Assembly: GCF_900182565.1 (NCBI RefSeq)
Contig: NZ_FXTI01000004.1
Location: forward strand, 62,001 to 126,000
Direction of reading: 5' to 3'
DNA: 64,000 nt
Source of the DNA: Melghirimyces algeriensis
Lineage (GTDB): Bacteria > Bacillota > Bacilli > Thermoactinomycetales > DSM-45169
The notes beneath the pieces are model-generated. The model searched no databases, was not told where the DNA came from, and was given only the letters and a program-made list of their open reading frames with translations. The position numbers and the translations under genes were made by a program. The first letter of the stretch is position 1; every line of letters begins with the position of its first letter. Below are positions 52,531 to 60,524 of this stretch, one piece after another.

Positions 52531-53250
52531 TTACACCTCCAATTTTCGTTCAAGAATCCATACAGAGAGAAAGAAAAAGGATGTCCCCAACAGCAAATCA
52601 TGGAGTAATTCTCCCATGTACATTGTTAAATTGTCAGGAAGTGTCACAATGGCTCCCCATTGAGTCAGCGTTTCATAGGTTGGGCTTAAGGCCCATTGGG
52701 CGGACAGATACAGAAAAGCCAGTCCTACAACAGAAAGGACTACCCAGCTCCATTTGCCAAAAAAGGGACGAAGCCAATGAAAGATTGACCAGAGGATCAG
52801 TCCCCAAAGGGCAAGGTCCAATGAAAACCAGACAGTGGAAAGCAGAAACTGCCCGATCGTAACCAGATTCAGCTGTTTCTCCAACAGGTTTATATCAAGA
52901 TCTAGCGATACAAGCAGATAGACTGGGTATATTCCACTGATTATCAAGGATAGGAGCATAAGGGGAATTCCAAGCACCAGTTTGGATAACAATAATTTCC
53001 ACATACCGTGCGGGTTATGTAACCATTGGTGCATCTGTTTTCCTTCCAACCACAGGCTGATCATTAAGTAGATCGGCAGATAAAGGATATGGGCAAGAAT
53101 AGGCATAAGGCTTAATCCAAAGCGACCCGATGCTTTGCTGGTCATCCAGACAGCCCAAAGATCTGCCATCAGGATTAGGGCGAATCCTCCTAACACCCAG
53201 GGGAGAGCCAGTTGGAAGTCCTTTTTCAGCAAACCTCGCCATGTGCTCAC
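52531..53250 (-). CDS. Six-helix membrane protein of the ytr-like operon (paralogue 2, first gene)
   Basis: 239 aa, about six helices, paralogous to the next gene along its whole length. I start it at GTG 53250 (MSTWRGLLKKDFQ) behind GGGGAAGCG because this aligns with the N-terminus of the paralogue (GGWWALFQKDFR); a longer frame to 53295 runs into the operator. First gene after the promoter at 53318-53346. Confidence 0.8.
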   Translation of the reverse strand: MSTWRGLLKKDFQLALPWVLGGFALILMADLWAVWMTSKASGRFGLSLMPILAHILYLPIYLMISLWLEGKQMHQWLHNPHGMWKLLLSKLVLGIPLMLLSLIISGIYPVYLLVSLDLDINLLEKQLNLVTIGQFLLSTVWFSLDLALWGLILWSIFHWLRPFFGKWSWVVLSVVGLAFLYLSAQWALSPTYETLTQWGAIVTLPDNLTMYMGELLHDLLLGTSFFFLSVWILERKLEV

Positions 53251-53280
53251 AATCGCTTCCCCTTTCACAGTTGCGTCTTT

Positions 53281-53346
53281 GTGTATTAGATACATAATAC
53301 ACTGGTGATCTAGGTAGATAGTACACTAATTCAATGGGAGTGTCAA
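53281..53346 (-). promoter_or_regulatory. SigA promoter and YtrA-type operator of the ABC operon
   Basis: Minus strand TTGACA (53346-53341), 17-bp spacer, TACTAT (53323-53318). Downstream a perfect inverted repeat GTGTATTA-N6-TAATACAC occupies 53281-53302, and GTGATCTA...TAGTACAC at about 53305-53326 is a looser second one over the -10. Placement suits repression by the operon's own GntR protein. Confidence 0.8.
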
Positions 53347-53408
53347 CGATTTTTTATGGATTTTTATAAGGAGACAGTGGAAAGCTAGAAAAAATGGAGG
53401 GTGAATTG

Positions 53409-54098
53409 ATGGAAAGCTATTTTGAAGTGTTTTACCAGACCGTATTCGCCTTTGCGACCATTTTGATACTGGCTCGTTTGCTGGGGAAACAACAGCTTTC
53501 AGAGATGACATACTTTGAGTATATCAATGGGATCACATTTGGTTCCATTGCGGGAAACATGGCGACAGATATGGATGGAAATACCCTGCAGCACTTTTTT
53601 GGCGTGGTTTTGTTTGGTTTATTAACTTTTTCAATGTCTTATCTATCCCTGAAAAATCGCAAGGCAAGAAGGTGGTTGGAAGGAGATCCGGTGGTGATGA
53701 TCTCCAGGGGAAAGATCATAGAGAAAAATCTGCGTAAAACGCGTTTCAATGTGGATGAGTTAATGGAAACGCTACGAAAAAAGGACATTTTTGATATTTC
53801 CAAGGTGCAATATGCCGTGCTTGAAAACGATGGAGATCTATCGGTGATGTTAAAACCGGAGGAAGAGCCGCTCACTCCAAAAAATTCCCTGACCCCCCCT
53901 TCCGAAAAACCCCATCTTCCAATGGAACTGGTGGTGGAGGGGCAAATCATTTATGACAATCTCAGAAAAGTGGGGAAGAGTGCAAAATGGTTGTTGGAGG
54001 AAGTGCGAAAAACAGCGTCTATAAGTTCAGTCAAAGATGTTTTTTATGCAGCGTTGCAATCAGATGGCACCCTGTATGTGGATAAGTATCAAAAATGA
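53409..54098 (+). CDS. DUF421 membrane protein (YetF family), copy 1
   Basis: 229 aa. Three N-terminal helices (about 8-28, 35-52, 60-80) then a cytoplasmic DUF421 domain: YFEYINGITFGSIAGNMATD, DPVVMISRGKIIEKNLRKTR and ISKVQYAVLENDGDLSVML. Contains a Pro-rich linker (PLTPKNSLTPPSEKP) and a second half with VEGQIIYDNLRKVGKS. Family members in sporulating bacteria are linked to spore germination loci. ATG 53409 behind GGAGG. Confidence 0.85.
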   Translation: MESYFEVFYQTVFAFATILILARLLGKQQLSEMTYFEYINGITFGSIAGNMATDMDGNTLQHFFGVVLFGLLTFSMSYLSLKNRKARRWLEGDPVVMISRGKIIEKNLRKTRFNVDELMETLRKKDIFDISKVQYAVLENDGDLSVMLKPEEEPLTPKNSLTPPSEKPHLPMELVVEGQIIYDNLRKVGKSAKWLLEEVRKTASISSVKDVFYAALQSDGTLYVDKYQK

Positions 54099-54191
54099 AG
54101 GCTTGAGTTACGAAGGAGATTCTTCTCTTATTTGATGCGTATGGATTTTTTTTGAATGGAGACCATAACCAAGGAAAAGGAGGGAATAGGT

Positions 54192-54620
54192 ATGAGCCAA
54201 TTACGTGAGATTATGACAAAGAGTGTGGCTTCTGTTTCTCCGGAAGACAATGTATACCGGGCCGCGTCTTTAATGAAACAACATAATATCGGGGTCATTC
54301 CGGTAGTGGAAAATGGCCAGGTCCGGGGGATGGTGACCGATCGGGATTTGGTACTTCGAGCTCTTGCTGAGCAAAGGAATGAAGAGGTGACGGTCCGGGA
54401 AGTTATGTCCAACGACATTGTCACCGGAACCCCTGACATGTCGGTGGATGAAGCCTCTCAAATCATGGCTAAAAACCAGATTCGCCGATTGCCGGTGGTA
54501 GAAAACAATCAACTGGTCGGAATTGTCTCTTTGGGGGATTTGGCTGTTCGCCAACCTTTTGCCAATGAAGCAGGTCAGGCACTCAGCAATATCTCAGAGC
54601 CCAGCTCCCCTCAAATGTAG
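54192..54620 (+). CDS. Tandem CBS domain protein
   Basis: 142 aa made of two CBS motifs (about 8-60 and 72-125): VYRAASLMKQHNIGVIPVVE then GMVTDRDLVLRA, and VDEASQIMAKNQIRRLPVVE then GIVSLGDLAV. Likely senses adenine nucleotides. Similar to B. subtilis YhcV/YlbB. ATG 54192 behind AAAGGAGGG. Strong terminator follows. Confidence 0.9.
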   Translation: MSQLREIMTKSVASVSPEDNVYRAASLMKQHNIGVIPVVENGQVRGMVTDRDLVLRALAEQRNEEVTVREVMSNDIVTGTPDMSVDEASQIMAKNQIRRLPVVENNQLVGIVSLGDLAVRQPFANEAGQALSNISEPSSPQM

Positions 54621-54632
54621 ATCCGATGTTTC

Positions 54633-54672
54633 GAAAAAGCCTGCCCCGTTATTCTTGAAGGCAGGCTTTTTC
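54633..54672 (+). terminator. Terminator after the CBS protein gene
   Basis: GAAAAAGCCTGCC / GGCAGGCTTTTTC stem. Confidence 0.9.
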
Positions 54673-54815
54673 CTTGATACAACATCAGATTTTGACTTGG
54701 ATTCAGCACCCCCCTTCCCACTGGATGAAGAGGTCAAGGCGGATCGATGTGCAATTTCTCTATCAAACTTGGAATCATTGCTGGGATTGTTTCATTCAGT
54801 CAGAGGTGACGTAGG

Positions 54816-55502
54816 ATGTTGCTATACATCGTTAAGGTGACGTTTTTGTTTTCTGCTGCGATTGCTGCCCTGCGGCTGATGGGGAAGTCTACCATGGCCC
54901 AAGTGACCCCTTACGATTTAATGGCCATTGTTGTCATTGCAGCCTTGGCGACTCATCCCGTTTTGGTGGAAGATTGGTTTCAAGCCATTCTGGGAATGGT
55001 TCTGGTGACCTTGCTTCATATTCTGTTTGCCAAGTTAACACTTTATCGGAAAACCAATCAATGGATTTTGGGAGAGCCTACGATTTTAGTGAAACACGGC
55101 AAGATTATCCGTGATAACCTCGCTCGATGTGAAATTTCCATTTCGGAGCTGTTGTCTACCATTCGTTCAGAGGGGTTTCCAGATTTACGCTATGTTCAAT
55201 ATGCCATTATGGAACCCACCGGTGACATCAGTGTCCTTCCAAAGGATGACTTGTATCCTGTCACCCCTAAAGATCTAAACCTTTCCACTCCTTATCGTGG
55301 GCTGGCTTTATCTCTTGTCGTGGACGGGGTGATTCAGAAAGAAAATCTGAAACAGATTGATAAAGATGTCGCTTGGTTGAAGCAAACGTTGAAAAAACAG
55401 GGGTTTTCGGATGTGAGTCAGATTCTTTATGCAGCAAAACGGGAGAATGAAGATGAAATCTATGTGGATATGGGTAAAGGCGGATCTGCAAGAAATGACT
55501 AA
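54816..55502 (+). CDS. DUF421 membrane protein (YetF family), copy 2
   Basis: 228 aa, three helices then a DUF421 domain: RLMGKSTMAQVTPYDLMAIV, EPTILVKHGKIIRDNLARCE and LRYVQYAIMEPTGDISVLPK. Same architecture as copy 1 at 53409 but clearly diverged. Upstream AGAGGTGACGTAGG before the ATG. Two such genes close to spoVA genes is typical of spore germination neighbourhoods. Confidence 0.85.
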   Translation: MLLYIVKVTFLFSAAIAALRLMGKSTMAQVTPYDLMAIVVIAALATHPVLVEDWFQAILGMVLVTLLHILFAKLTLYRKTNQWILGEPTILVKHGKIIRDNLARCEISISELLSTIRSEGFPDLRYVQYAIMEPTGDISVLPKDDLYPVTPKDLNLSTPYRGLALSLVVDGVIQKENLKQIDKDVAWLKQTLKKQGFSDVSQILYAAKRENEDEIYVDMGKGGSARND

Positions 55503-55527
55503 CTTCCAAAAAGAACCATGAATATAA

Positions 55528-55565
55528 AACATTTGTTCCTATATAATTGGAACAAATGTTCTTTT
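55528..55565 (+). terminator. Terminator after DUF421 copy 2
   Basis: AACATTTGTTCC / GGAACAAATGTT, 9-base loop, then CTTTT. Confidence 0.65.
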
Positions 55566-55583
55566 GAAGAAAGGTGAACAGCG

Positions 55584-56093
55584 TTGTGGAAAGCAGACCG
55601 ATATGAATGGGGCATGCACCTGGTAAAACAAACGGTTTTTTTGGAGGTTCTGGAGAAAGTTCTTAAACGAGATCAGGCATGGTTGAGAAATGCGTCTTTG
55701 AAAACAGAAAGGGCTTTGATGCGTTATTATGCTCAAACACTAGAAACCGTTCAGGAAGAGCTTGTAAATCTCAGAAAAAAGCTGAAAAGTCATGGTGTGC
55801 AAATGATTGATGTTCGGCAACGGGATCATTACCGGGAAGTAAAGGTTCGGATTCAAGGGTACTTATACACTTTGCGTTTTTTAAATGGATGGATTCACAG
55901 CCAGTGTGATGAACTTCTGCTATGGATTTGGACGGGTAAAAGTACCAGCGAGCAAAACGGCTTTGATGTACACATTAATAGTGAAAGGGGGGATTTGCAT
56001 GAGACGGACAGGCATGATCACCTGTATTCTCGGCTTGATTGTAACGATGACCGGATTTTTGTCACTGTTCAGGAGAGAACAGACAGTCAGTAA
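55584..56093 (+). CDS. Unknown helical protein; 3' end overlaps the next gene
   Basis: 169-aa frame from a TTG (55584) behind AAAGGTG; ATG 55614 is possible. Residues 1-115 are helical and basic (MHLVKQTVFLEVLEKVLKRD, RYYAQTLETVQEELVNLRKK) and look like a real protein. The last 50 residues are low-hydrophobicity and overlap the next, better-supported frame by 95 bases. A +2 shift near 55925 would meet a stop at once, so the real C-terminus may be near residue 118. No family recognised. Confidence 0.5.
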   Translation: MWKADRYEWGMHLVKQTVFLEVLEKVLKRDQAWLRNASLKTERALMRYYAQTLETVQEELVNLRKKLKSHGVQMIDVRQRDHYREVKVRIQGYLYTLRFLNGWIHSQCDELLLWIWTGKSTSEQNGFDVHINSERGDLHETDRHDHLYSRLDCNDDRIFVTVQERTDSQ

Positions 56094-56196
56094 CCTCCGC
56101 AATCGTCAGGCATGGGGGTATTGGGTGTCCGGGTTTGGTATCGCTCATCTGGTTCTGGGAGGCATGGCAGCGGTTATGGGACGAAAGCTTGACTAA
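55999..56196 (+). CDS. Small two-helix membrane protein
   Basis: 65 aa: MRRTGMITCILGLIVTMTGF as first helix, a short basic loop, and IAHLVLGGMAAVMG as second. RBS AAAGGGGGG at 7 bases from ATG makes the start clear. Unknown; located just before spoVAC but separated by two terminators. Confidence 0.65.
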   Translation: MRRTGMITCILGLIVTMTGFLSLFRREQTVSNLRNRQAWGYWVSGFGIAHLVLGGMAAVMGRKLD

Positions 56197-56228
56197 GAGA
56201 AAAAAGATAAATCACTTTCTTTGAGCCG

Positions 56229-56290
56229 ATGCGGGCAAAAGAGCCCGCATTTTATCAGACCCAACCGCTTTTTGGCGGTTTTTCTTTTTC
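56229..56290 (+). terminator. Two tandem terminators
   Basis: ATGCGGGC / GCCCGCAT followed by TTTATC, and AACCGC / GGCGGTT followed by TTTCTTTTT. Confidence 0.75.
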
Positions 56291-56367
56291 CGTTTTTCAA
56301 AGGTGGAATAAAAGTCCTTTTATTTTCGAAACCTAGAAAAAAGGATTGGGGATAAGGAGTGACCTCA

Positions 56368-56850
56368 ATGGCTCAAAACAAAGATCAGAAGCAAAAACAG
56401 CAGAAAAAGCAACAGATGTATCAAAATATGGCCCGTAAATACCAACCAACTCCAAATGTCTGGATAAACTGTCTCAAAGCATTTATTGTTGGTGGGCTGG
56501 TTTGTGTATTGGGACAGTTACTCCAAACACTCTATATCAAAGGGTTTGGAGTTTCCCCTAATAATGCCGGGGATATGACTGTGGCTACATTAATCTTTCT
56601 CTCTTGTTTGCTTACTGGATTGGGTGTATATGACAAAATGGGACAATGGGCAGGTGCCGGAACGGCAGTTCCGGTTACAGGTTTTGCCAATTCCATTGCT
56701 TCAGCGGCTTTGGAACATCAGTCGGAGGGTTATGTGCTGGGAGTGGGAGGCAATATGTTTAAGCTGGCAGGATCTGTCATTGTATTTGGTGTGGTGGCGG
56801 CCTTTTTTATCGGAGTGATCCGTACACTGCTGACGTACATCATAGGTTAA
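56368..56850 (+). CDS. spoVAC: Stage V sporulation protein AC
   Basis: 160-aa inner-membrane protein of the SpoVA channel for dipicolinic acid (DPA) import into the forespore and release in germination. A basic Gln/Lys-rich N-terminus is followed by four helices with NNAGDMTVATLIFLSCLLTG, VPVTGFANSIASAALEHQSE and GVGGNMFKLAGSVIVFGV, strongly conserved in SpoVAC. ATG 56368 behind AAGGAG. First gene of a tight set with spoVAD. Confidence 0.96.
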   Translation: MAQNKDQKQKQQKKQQMYQNMARKYQPTPNVWINCLKAFIVGGLVCVLGQLLQTLYIKGFGVSPNNAGDMTVATLIFLSCLLTGLGVYDKMGQWAGAGTAVPVTGFANSIASAALEHQSEGYVLGVGGNMFKLAGSVIVFGVVAAFFIGVIRTLLTYIIG

Positions 56851-56863
56851 AGGGGGGAGAAGT

Positions 56864-57883
56864 GTGCCTGAAAAACGGATGGGTAAACGTTCTTGGGCGT
56901 TTGACAGCGGTGTGCGAGTGCTTGGATGCGCTGCTGTATCCGGCCCCAAAGAAGGTGAGGGCCAGCTAAAAGACGTTTTGGATCATGTTTATCCCGATCT
57001 TTATGCAGGAGAAGATACATGGGAAAAAGCGGAGAAAAAAATGATGGAGGATGCGGTCAGTATTGCTGTGGAAAAAGCGGGTCTACAGACGGACCAAGTG
57101 GACCTGTTTCTTGCAGGAGATTTGCTAAATCAAAATATCACTGCGTCCTTTACGGCCAGAACCCATAGTATTCCTTATATCGGAATGTTTGGTGCCTGCT
57201 CGGCATCGATGCTAACGCTGGCTACAGGCACAGTTCTAGTGGAAAGCGGTTTTTGCGATACGGTTGTTACTGCAGTCAGCAGTCATAATGCAACGGCTGA
57301 ACGGCAATATCGTTATCCTACGGAATATGGTGGTCAGAAACCCGACAGTGCTCAATGGACCGTAACCGGCGCCGGCGCTGGTGTTCTTGGCAAAGGGCAG
57401 GCGGGACCGGTAATCCGGTATGCTACGATCGGTAAAGTGGTGGATATGGGATTAAAAAATCCCTTTGATATGGGATCAGCAATGGCACCGGCTGCCGCGG
57501 AAACCATTCAAACGCATTTTGAGGATACCGGATTGAAACCTGACGATTATGACTTGATCGTGACAGGAGATCTGGCGAAAGTAGGGCACCCCATCGCAGC
57601 AGACTTGTTGAAAGAAAAAGGATATACATTGGGTGAACGCTTTCAGGATTGTGGATTAATGATCTTTACCCCTGAACAGGAAGCTTTTTCAGGAGGAAGT
57701 GGTTGCGCCAGCAGTGCGATTGTTACCTATGGACGAATTATCGATGATATGCTTCAGGGAACACTTGAGCGAGTCATGGTGGTGGCGACTGGAGCTCTGA
57801 TGAACCCGGTTTCCTACCAACAGGGGGAATCGATCCCCTGTATTGCTCATGCGGTTACTCTTGAAGGGCGGGGGAACGTTTGA
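56864..57883 (+). CDS. spoVAD: Stage V sporulation protein AD
   Basis: 339-aa thiolase-like protein that binds DPA on the spore inner membrane. Conserved stretches LLNQNITASFTARTHSIPYI, GMFGACSASMLTLATG (the position of the thiolase Cys), SSHNATAERQYRYPTEYGGQ and GGSGCASSAIVTYGRI. GTG start behind GGGGGAG. The stop (57881-57883) directly abuts the next ATG, so the lipase gene is translationally coupled. Confidence 0.96.
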   Translation: MPEKRMGKRSWAFDSGVRVLGCAAVSGPKEGEGQLKDVLDHVYPDLYAGEDTWEKAEKKMMEDAVSIAVEKAGLQTDQVDLFLAGDLLNQNITASFTARTHSIPYIGMFGACSASMLTLATGTVLVESGFCDTVVTAVSSHNATAERQYRYPTEYGGQKPDSAQWTVTGAGAGVLGKGQAGPVIRYATIGKVVDMGLKNPFDMGSAMAPAAAETIQTHFEDTGLKPDDYDLIVTGDLAKVGHPIAADLLKEKGYTLGERFQDCGLMIFTPEQEAFSGGSGCASSAIVTYGRIIDDMLQGTLERVMVVATGALMNPVSYQQGESIPCIAHAVTLEGRGNV

Positions 57884-58534
57884 ATGGATCATCCAATCAT
57901 CTATTTGGCGCTGGGAGATTCTTTGACGCAAGGAGTGGGAGCCGATCAACCCGATCGTCATTTTGTAGCACAATACTTTGGTAAGCTGAAGCACTCCAAT
58001 GAGTGCCGACTGATGAATATGGGGATATCTGGCCTTACTTCGGGGGAATTGCTTGAATTGATTGGAACGTCGGCGATTCGCAAATTAATTCCTCATGCTA
58101 CCCATATTACGATTACCACGGGTGGTTGTGATTTTATCGATTGGTATGAAAAGGGTGCTTCAATGGCAGTTTTGACCCAATCGATGAAAAAGGTGTGGGA
58201 TCGAACAGGAAAGGTAATGCGCCAGATTCGGGATTTAAATCCTGATGCTTCGGTTCAGGTTTTGGGATTTTATCTCCCTCTTCCCGCTTATGAGTGGGGG
58301 TTTAAGTTGGCCTCGCGAGTGCTAAAAAGCATGAATTTCGGATATGCTCATCTAAGTCGAAAATATGGGGTACAATTGGTCAATCCGTTTGATGCCTTTT
58401 TGTATCGCAAGGATTTTTTTGCCGATGAAGTGCATCCCAATCAGAAAGGATATAATGTATTGGCCGAGTTATTTCAACAATCGTGCGTGATGGAAAAGAA
58501 AGAGAGTATACCCAGATTCTCTTTAAAAAAATGA
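57884..58534 (+). CDS. SGNH/GDSL lipase-esterase coupled to spoVAD
   Basis: 216 aa. Block I GDSLTQGVG with nucleophile Ser (about 13), block II Gly in MGISGLTSGE, block V DEVHPNQKGY with catalytic Asp and His. Block III reads TTGGCDFID, where the oxyanion Asn of the usual GxND is replaced by Cys. No signal peptide. Starts directly on the spoVAD stop, in the place where spoVAE would normally be. B. subtilis LipC (YcsK) is a spore SGNH lipase involved in germination, so a similar role is plausible. Confidence 0.85.
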   Translation: MDHPIIYLALGDSLTQGVGADQPDRHFVAQYFGKLKHSNECRLMNMGISGLTSGELLELIGTSAIRKLIPHATHITITTGGCDFIDWYEKGASMAVLTQSMKKVWDRTGKVMRQIRDLNPDASVQVLGFYLPLPAYEWGFKLASRVLKSMNFGYAHLSRKYGVQLVNPFDAFLYRKDFFADEVHPNQKGYNVLAELFQQSCVMEKKESIPRFSLKK

Positions 58535-58544
58535 AAACAGGTTA

Positions 58545-58573
58545 TTGACAACGACATAACAACATGTTAAATT
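58545..58573 (+). promoter_or_regulatory. Promoter of the T-box/DAHP synthase unit
   Basis: TTGACA (58545-58550), 17-bp spacer, TAAATT (58568-58573). The -10 is weak but spacing and position before the leader fit. Confidence 0.55.
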
Positions 58574-58599
58574 ATCCACAATATTTAATAACAAAAAGC

Positions 58600-58861
58600 G
58601 TTGAAGGGATAAAGTAAAAGGCGGGAGCTGATTGCAGAGAGCCGGTGGTTGCTGCAAACCGGTATCGGTCCGATCTTTGAATTACATCCCGGAGCAGACG
58701 GTTAAAGCCGGTATTTCCGGTGAACCCCGTAACGGAGATCCGCCGTTATCCGGATTGGCACAGGATGATCTGTGTGTACTTGAGTGGGATTCAGTGATGA
58801 ATCCAAAAAGGGTGGTACCGCGAGACAAATCTCGTCCCTTAGAGGGGGGCGGGATTTTTTG
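58600..58861 (+). promoter_or_regulatory. T-box riboswitch, Tyr specifier, before DAHP synthase
   Basis: Stem I region includes AGAGAGCCGGTGGTTGCTGC and AACCGGT. The specifier loop reads GAAT-TAC-ATC just before ATCCC, which pairs with GGGAT at 58606, so the codon is UAC (Tyr). The T-box sequence AAGGGTGGTACCGCG is at 58808-58822, followed by the terminator stem (AATCTCGTCCC / GGGGCGGGATT) and TTTT at 58827-58861. Uncharged tRNA-Tyr should promote read-through into the gene. Confidence 0.93.
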
Positions 58862-58894
58862 TTTTTCAACTTTGAGAAAGGGAGGTCCATTGCG

Positions 58895-59911
58895 ATGATT
58901 ATTGTATTGGAACGAGATGCGAGTCAGAAGCAAGTGGATTCCATTGCAAAAGCTTTGGAAGAAAAAGGAATACGGATTCACTACTCTAAAGGTGTGGATA
59001 AAACCATACTGGGTCTGATTGGAGATAAAAAGACGTTGAGTGGGCTTTCAGTAGAGCGCTTTTCCGGTGTGGAAAAAGTGGTTCATGTAAGTGAACCGTT
59101 TAAATTGGCGGGACGTTCCTTCCAGCCGGAATCGAGTCGAATCCAGGTGAGAAATGTGGAGATTGGGGGAGGAAATCCGGTAGTCATTGCAGGACCCTGT
59201 TCAGTGGAAAGTCGGGAGCAAATTCTGGAGAGTGCGCGATCAGTCAAAGAGTCCGGAGCCTCATTACTCAGAGGTGGAGCGTTTAAACCCCGTTCGTCTC
59301 CATATTCCTTTCAGGGCTTGGGTGAAAAGGGATTGAAATTATTGGCAGAGGCTAGAGAAGAAACAGGACTGCCAATTGTTTCAGAGGTGATGGACCCGGA
59401 AAATCTGGACATGATGTTGGAATACGTGGATGTCCTTCAGTTGGGTGCGCGAAATATGCAAAATTTCCACTTGTTAAAAAAAGTGGGTCGAACGGATAAA
59501 CCGGTTCTTCTGAAACGCGGGCTGTCATCCACCATTGAGGAATGGCTGATGTCTGCGGAATATATCTTAAATGAAGGAAACCCCAATGTTATTCTGTGCG
59601 AACGGGGAATTCGCACGTTTGAAACGCATACGCGAAACACATTGGATTTGTCTGCGGTGCCAGTGATCAAGCATTTAAGTCATTTGCCGATCATTGTTGA
59701 CCCCAGCCACGGAACAGGAAAATGGAGATATGTAGCTCCGATGTCCCTTGCGGCTATAGCGGCAGGAGCGGATGGTTTGATGGTGGAAGTGCACCCCAAT
59801 CCTGAAGTGGCACTTTCCGATGGTCCACAGTCTTTGACATTGGAAAACTTTCGTTCCATGATGAAGGAACTTGGTCAGGTAAAATCAAAGAAGGCGATGG
59901 TTTCTGGATAA
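58895..59911 (+). CDS. aroF: 3-deoxy-7-phosphoheptulonate synthase (Thermotoga type)
   Basis: First enzyme of the shikimate pathway, PEP plus erythrose-4-phosphate to DAHP. 338 aa, the length of T. maritima DAHPS. An N-terminal ferredoxin-like regulatory domain (about 1-70, MIIVLERDASQKQVDSIAKA) replaces the chorismate mutase domain of B. subtilis AroA. Barrel motifs: VIAGPCSVESREQI, LLRGGAFKPRSSPYSFQGLG, LKRGLSSTIEEW, PIIVDPSHGTGKW. The equivalent Thermotoga domain mediates Tyr/Phe inhibition. ATG 58895 behind GGGAGG. Controlled by the Tyr T-box. Confidence 0.95.
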   Translation: MIIVLERDASQKQVDSIAKALEEKGIRIHYSKGVDKTILGLIGDKKTLSGLSVERFSGVEKVVHVSEPFKLAGRSFQPESSRIQVRNVEIGGGNPVVIAGPCSVESREQILESARSVKESGASLLRGGAFKPRSSPYSFQGLGEKGLKLLAEAREETGLPIVSEVMDPENLDMMLEYVDVLQLGARNMQNFHLLKKVGRTDKPVLLKRGLSSTIEEWLMSAEYILNEGNPNVILCERGIRTFETHTRNTLDLSAVPVIKHLSHLPIIVDPSHGTGKWRYVAPMSLAAIAAGADGLMVEVHPNPEVALSDGPQSLTLENFRSMMKELGQVKSKKAMVSG

Positions 59912-59988
59912 AAAAGACAGAAGGCCAGGCTCCGAATTTCGGACAGATGCATAGGGTATGGTGAGATCCCCAATGGGAGTGATTCTCC

Positions 59989-60405
59989 ATGAATGATTTT
60001 TTCCATCCCATGCCCCCCTATTCCGGGTCTCCTTGGATGTCCGATGATGAACCGATTCAAGGGCCATTTCCCAATCAAACCATTCGTCCTCCCTATGCGC
60101 AACCTTTGCCCAATGTTCCTGATTCCTTGCCACCTATACCGAGGGAAAAGTCCCCTTCCGGTCCTGACCGGGGCTTTAAGAATCCGTTGAAAGGGTTGTT
60201 GAGGCGAAGGGGTAAGGCATTGCTGTTGTCTGAACAGATGTACCAGGTGTTGGGGCAGCGGGTGAACGTTTGCACATATACAAAAGAATTGGATGGAGAG
60301 GTTGCTGGGGTTTATCCAGATCATTTACTGATTTCCAAGGAAGACCAAAAGTTTTATATCCGATGGGATGCAATTGTTTATGTATCTCCGAAGGAAGAAT
60401 TGTGA
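59989..60405 (+). CDS. Proline-rich protein with DUF2642-like C-terminus
   Basis: 138 aa. Residues 1-65 are disordered and Pro-rich (MNDFFHPMPPYSGSPW, PPYAQPLPNVPDSLPPIP), then a basic stretch (GLLRRRGKALL), then a small beta domain (YQVLGQRVNVCTYTKELDGE, KFYIRWDAIVYVSP) resembling DUF2642 as found in spore coat-associated proteins. Spore location is inference. The ATG has GGGAGTGATT upstream. Confidence 0.6.
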   Translation: MNDFFHPMPPYSGSPWMSDDEPIQGPFPNQTIRPPYAQPLPNVPDSLPPIPREKSPSGPDRGFKNPLKGLLRRRGKALLLSEQMYQVLGQRVNVCTYTKELDGEVAGVYPDHLLISKEDQKFYIRWDAIVYVSPKEEL

Positions 60406-60440
60406 GAATCGAGCGGTCTAAGCTGCTCGATTCTTTATTT
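60405..60440 (+). terminator. Terminator
   Basis: AGAATCGAGC / GCTCGATTCT followed by TTATTTT. Confidence 0.85.
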
Positions 60441-60524
60441 TCTACCAATCTTTTCGTTTTTGCGATAGAAGCACAAGCCGGTAAGAATCGCTCCTCATAT
60501 GTTGCATGTATGAGGTGATTTTCA

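Noticed and set aside
53639..53950. Minus-strand frames inside DUF421 copy 1 and similar long antisense frames in narG, norB and aroF
   Set aside because: Antisense shadows of GC-balanced coding DNA without ribosome binding sites.
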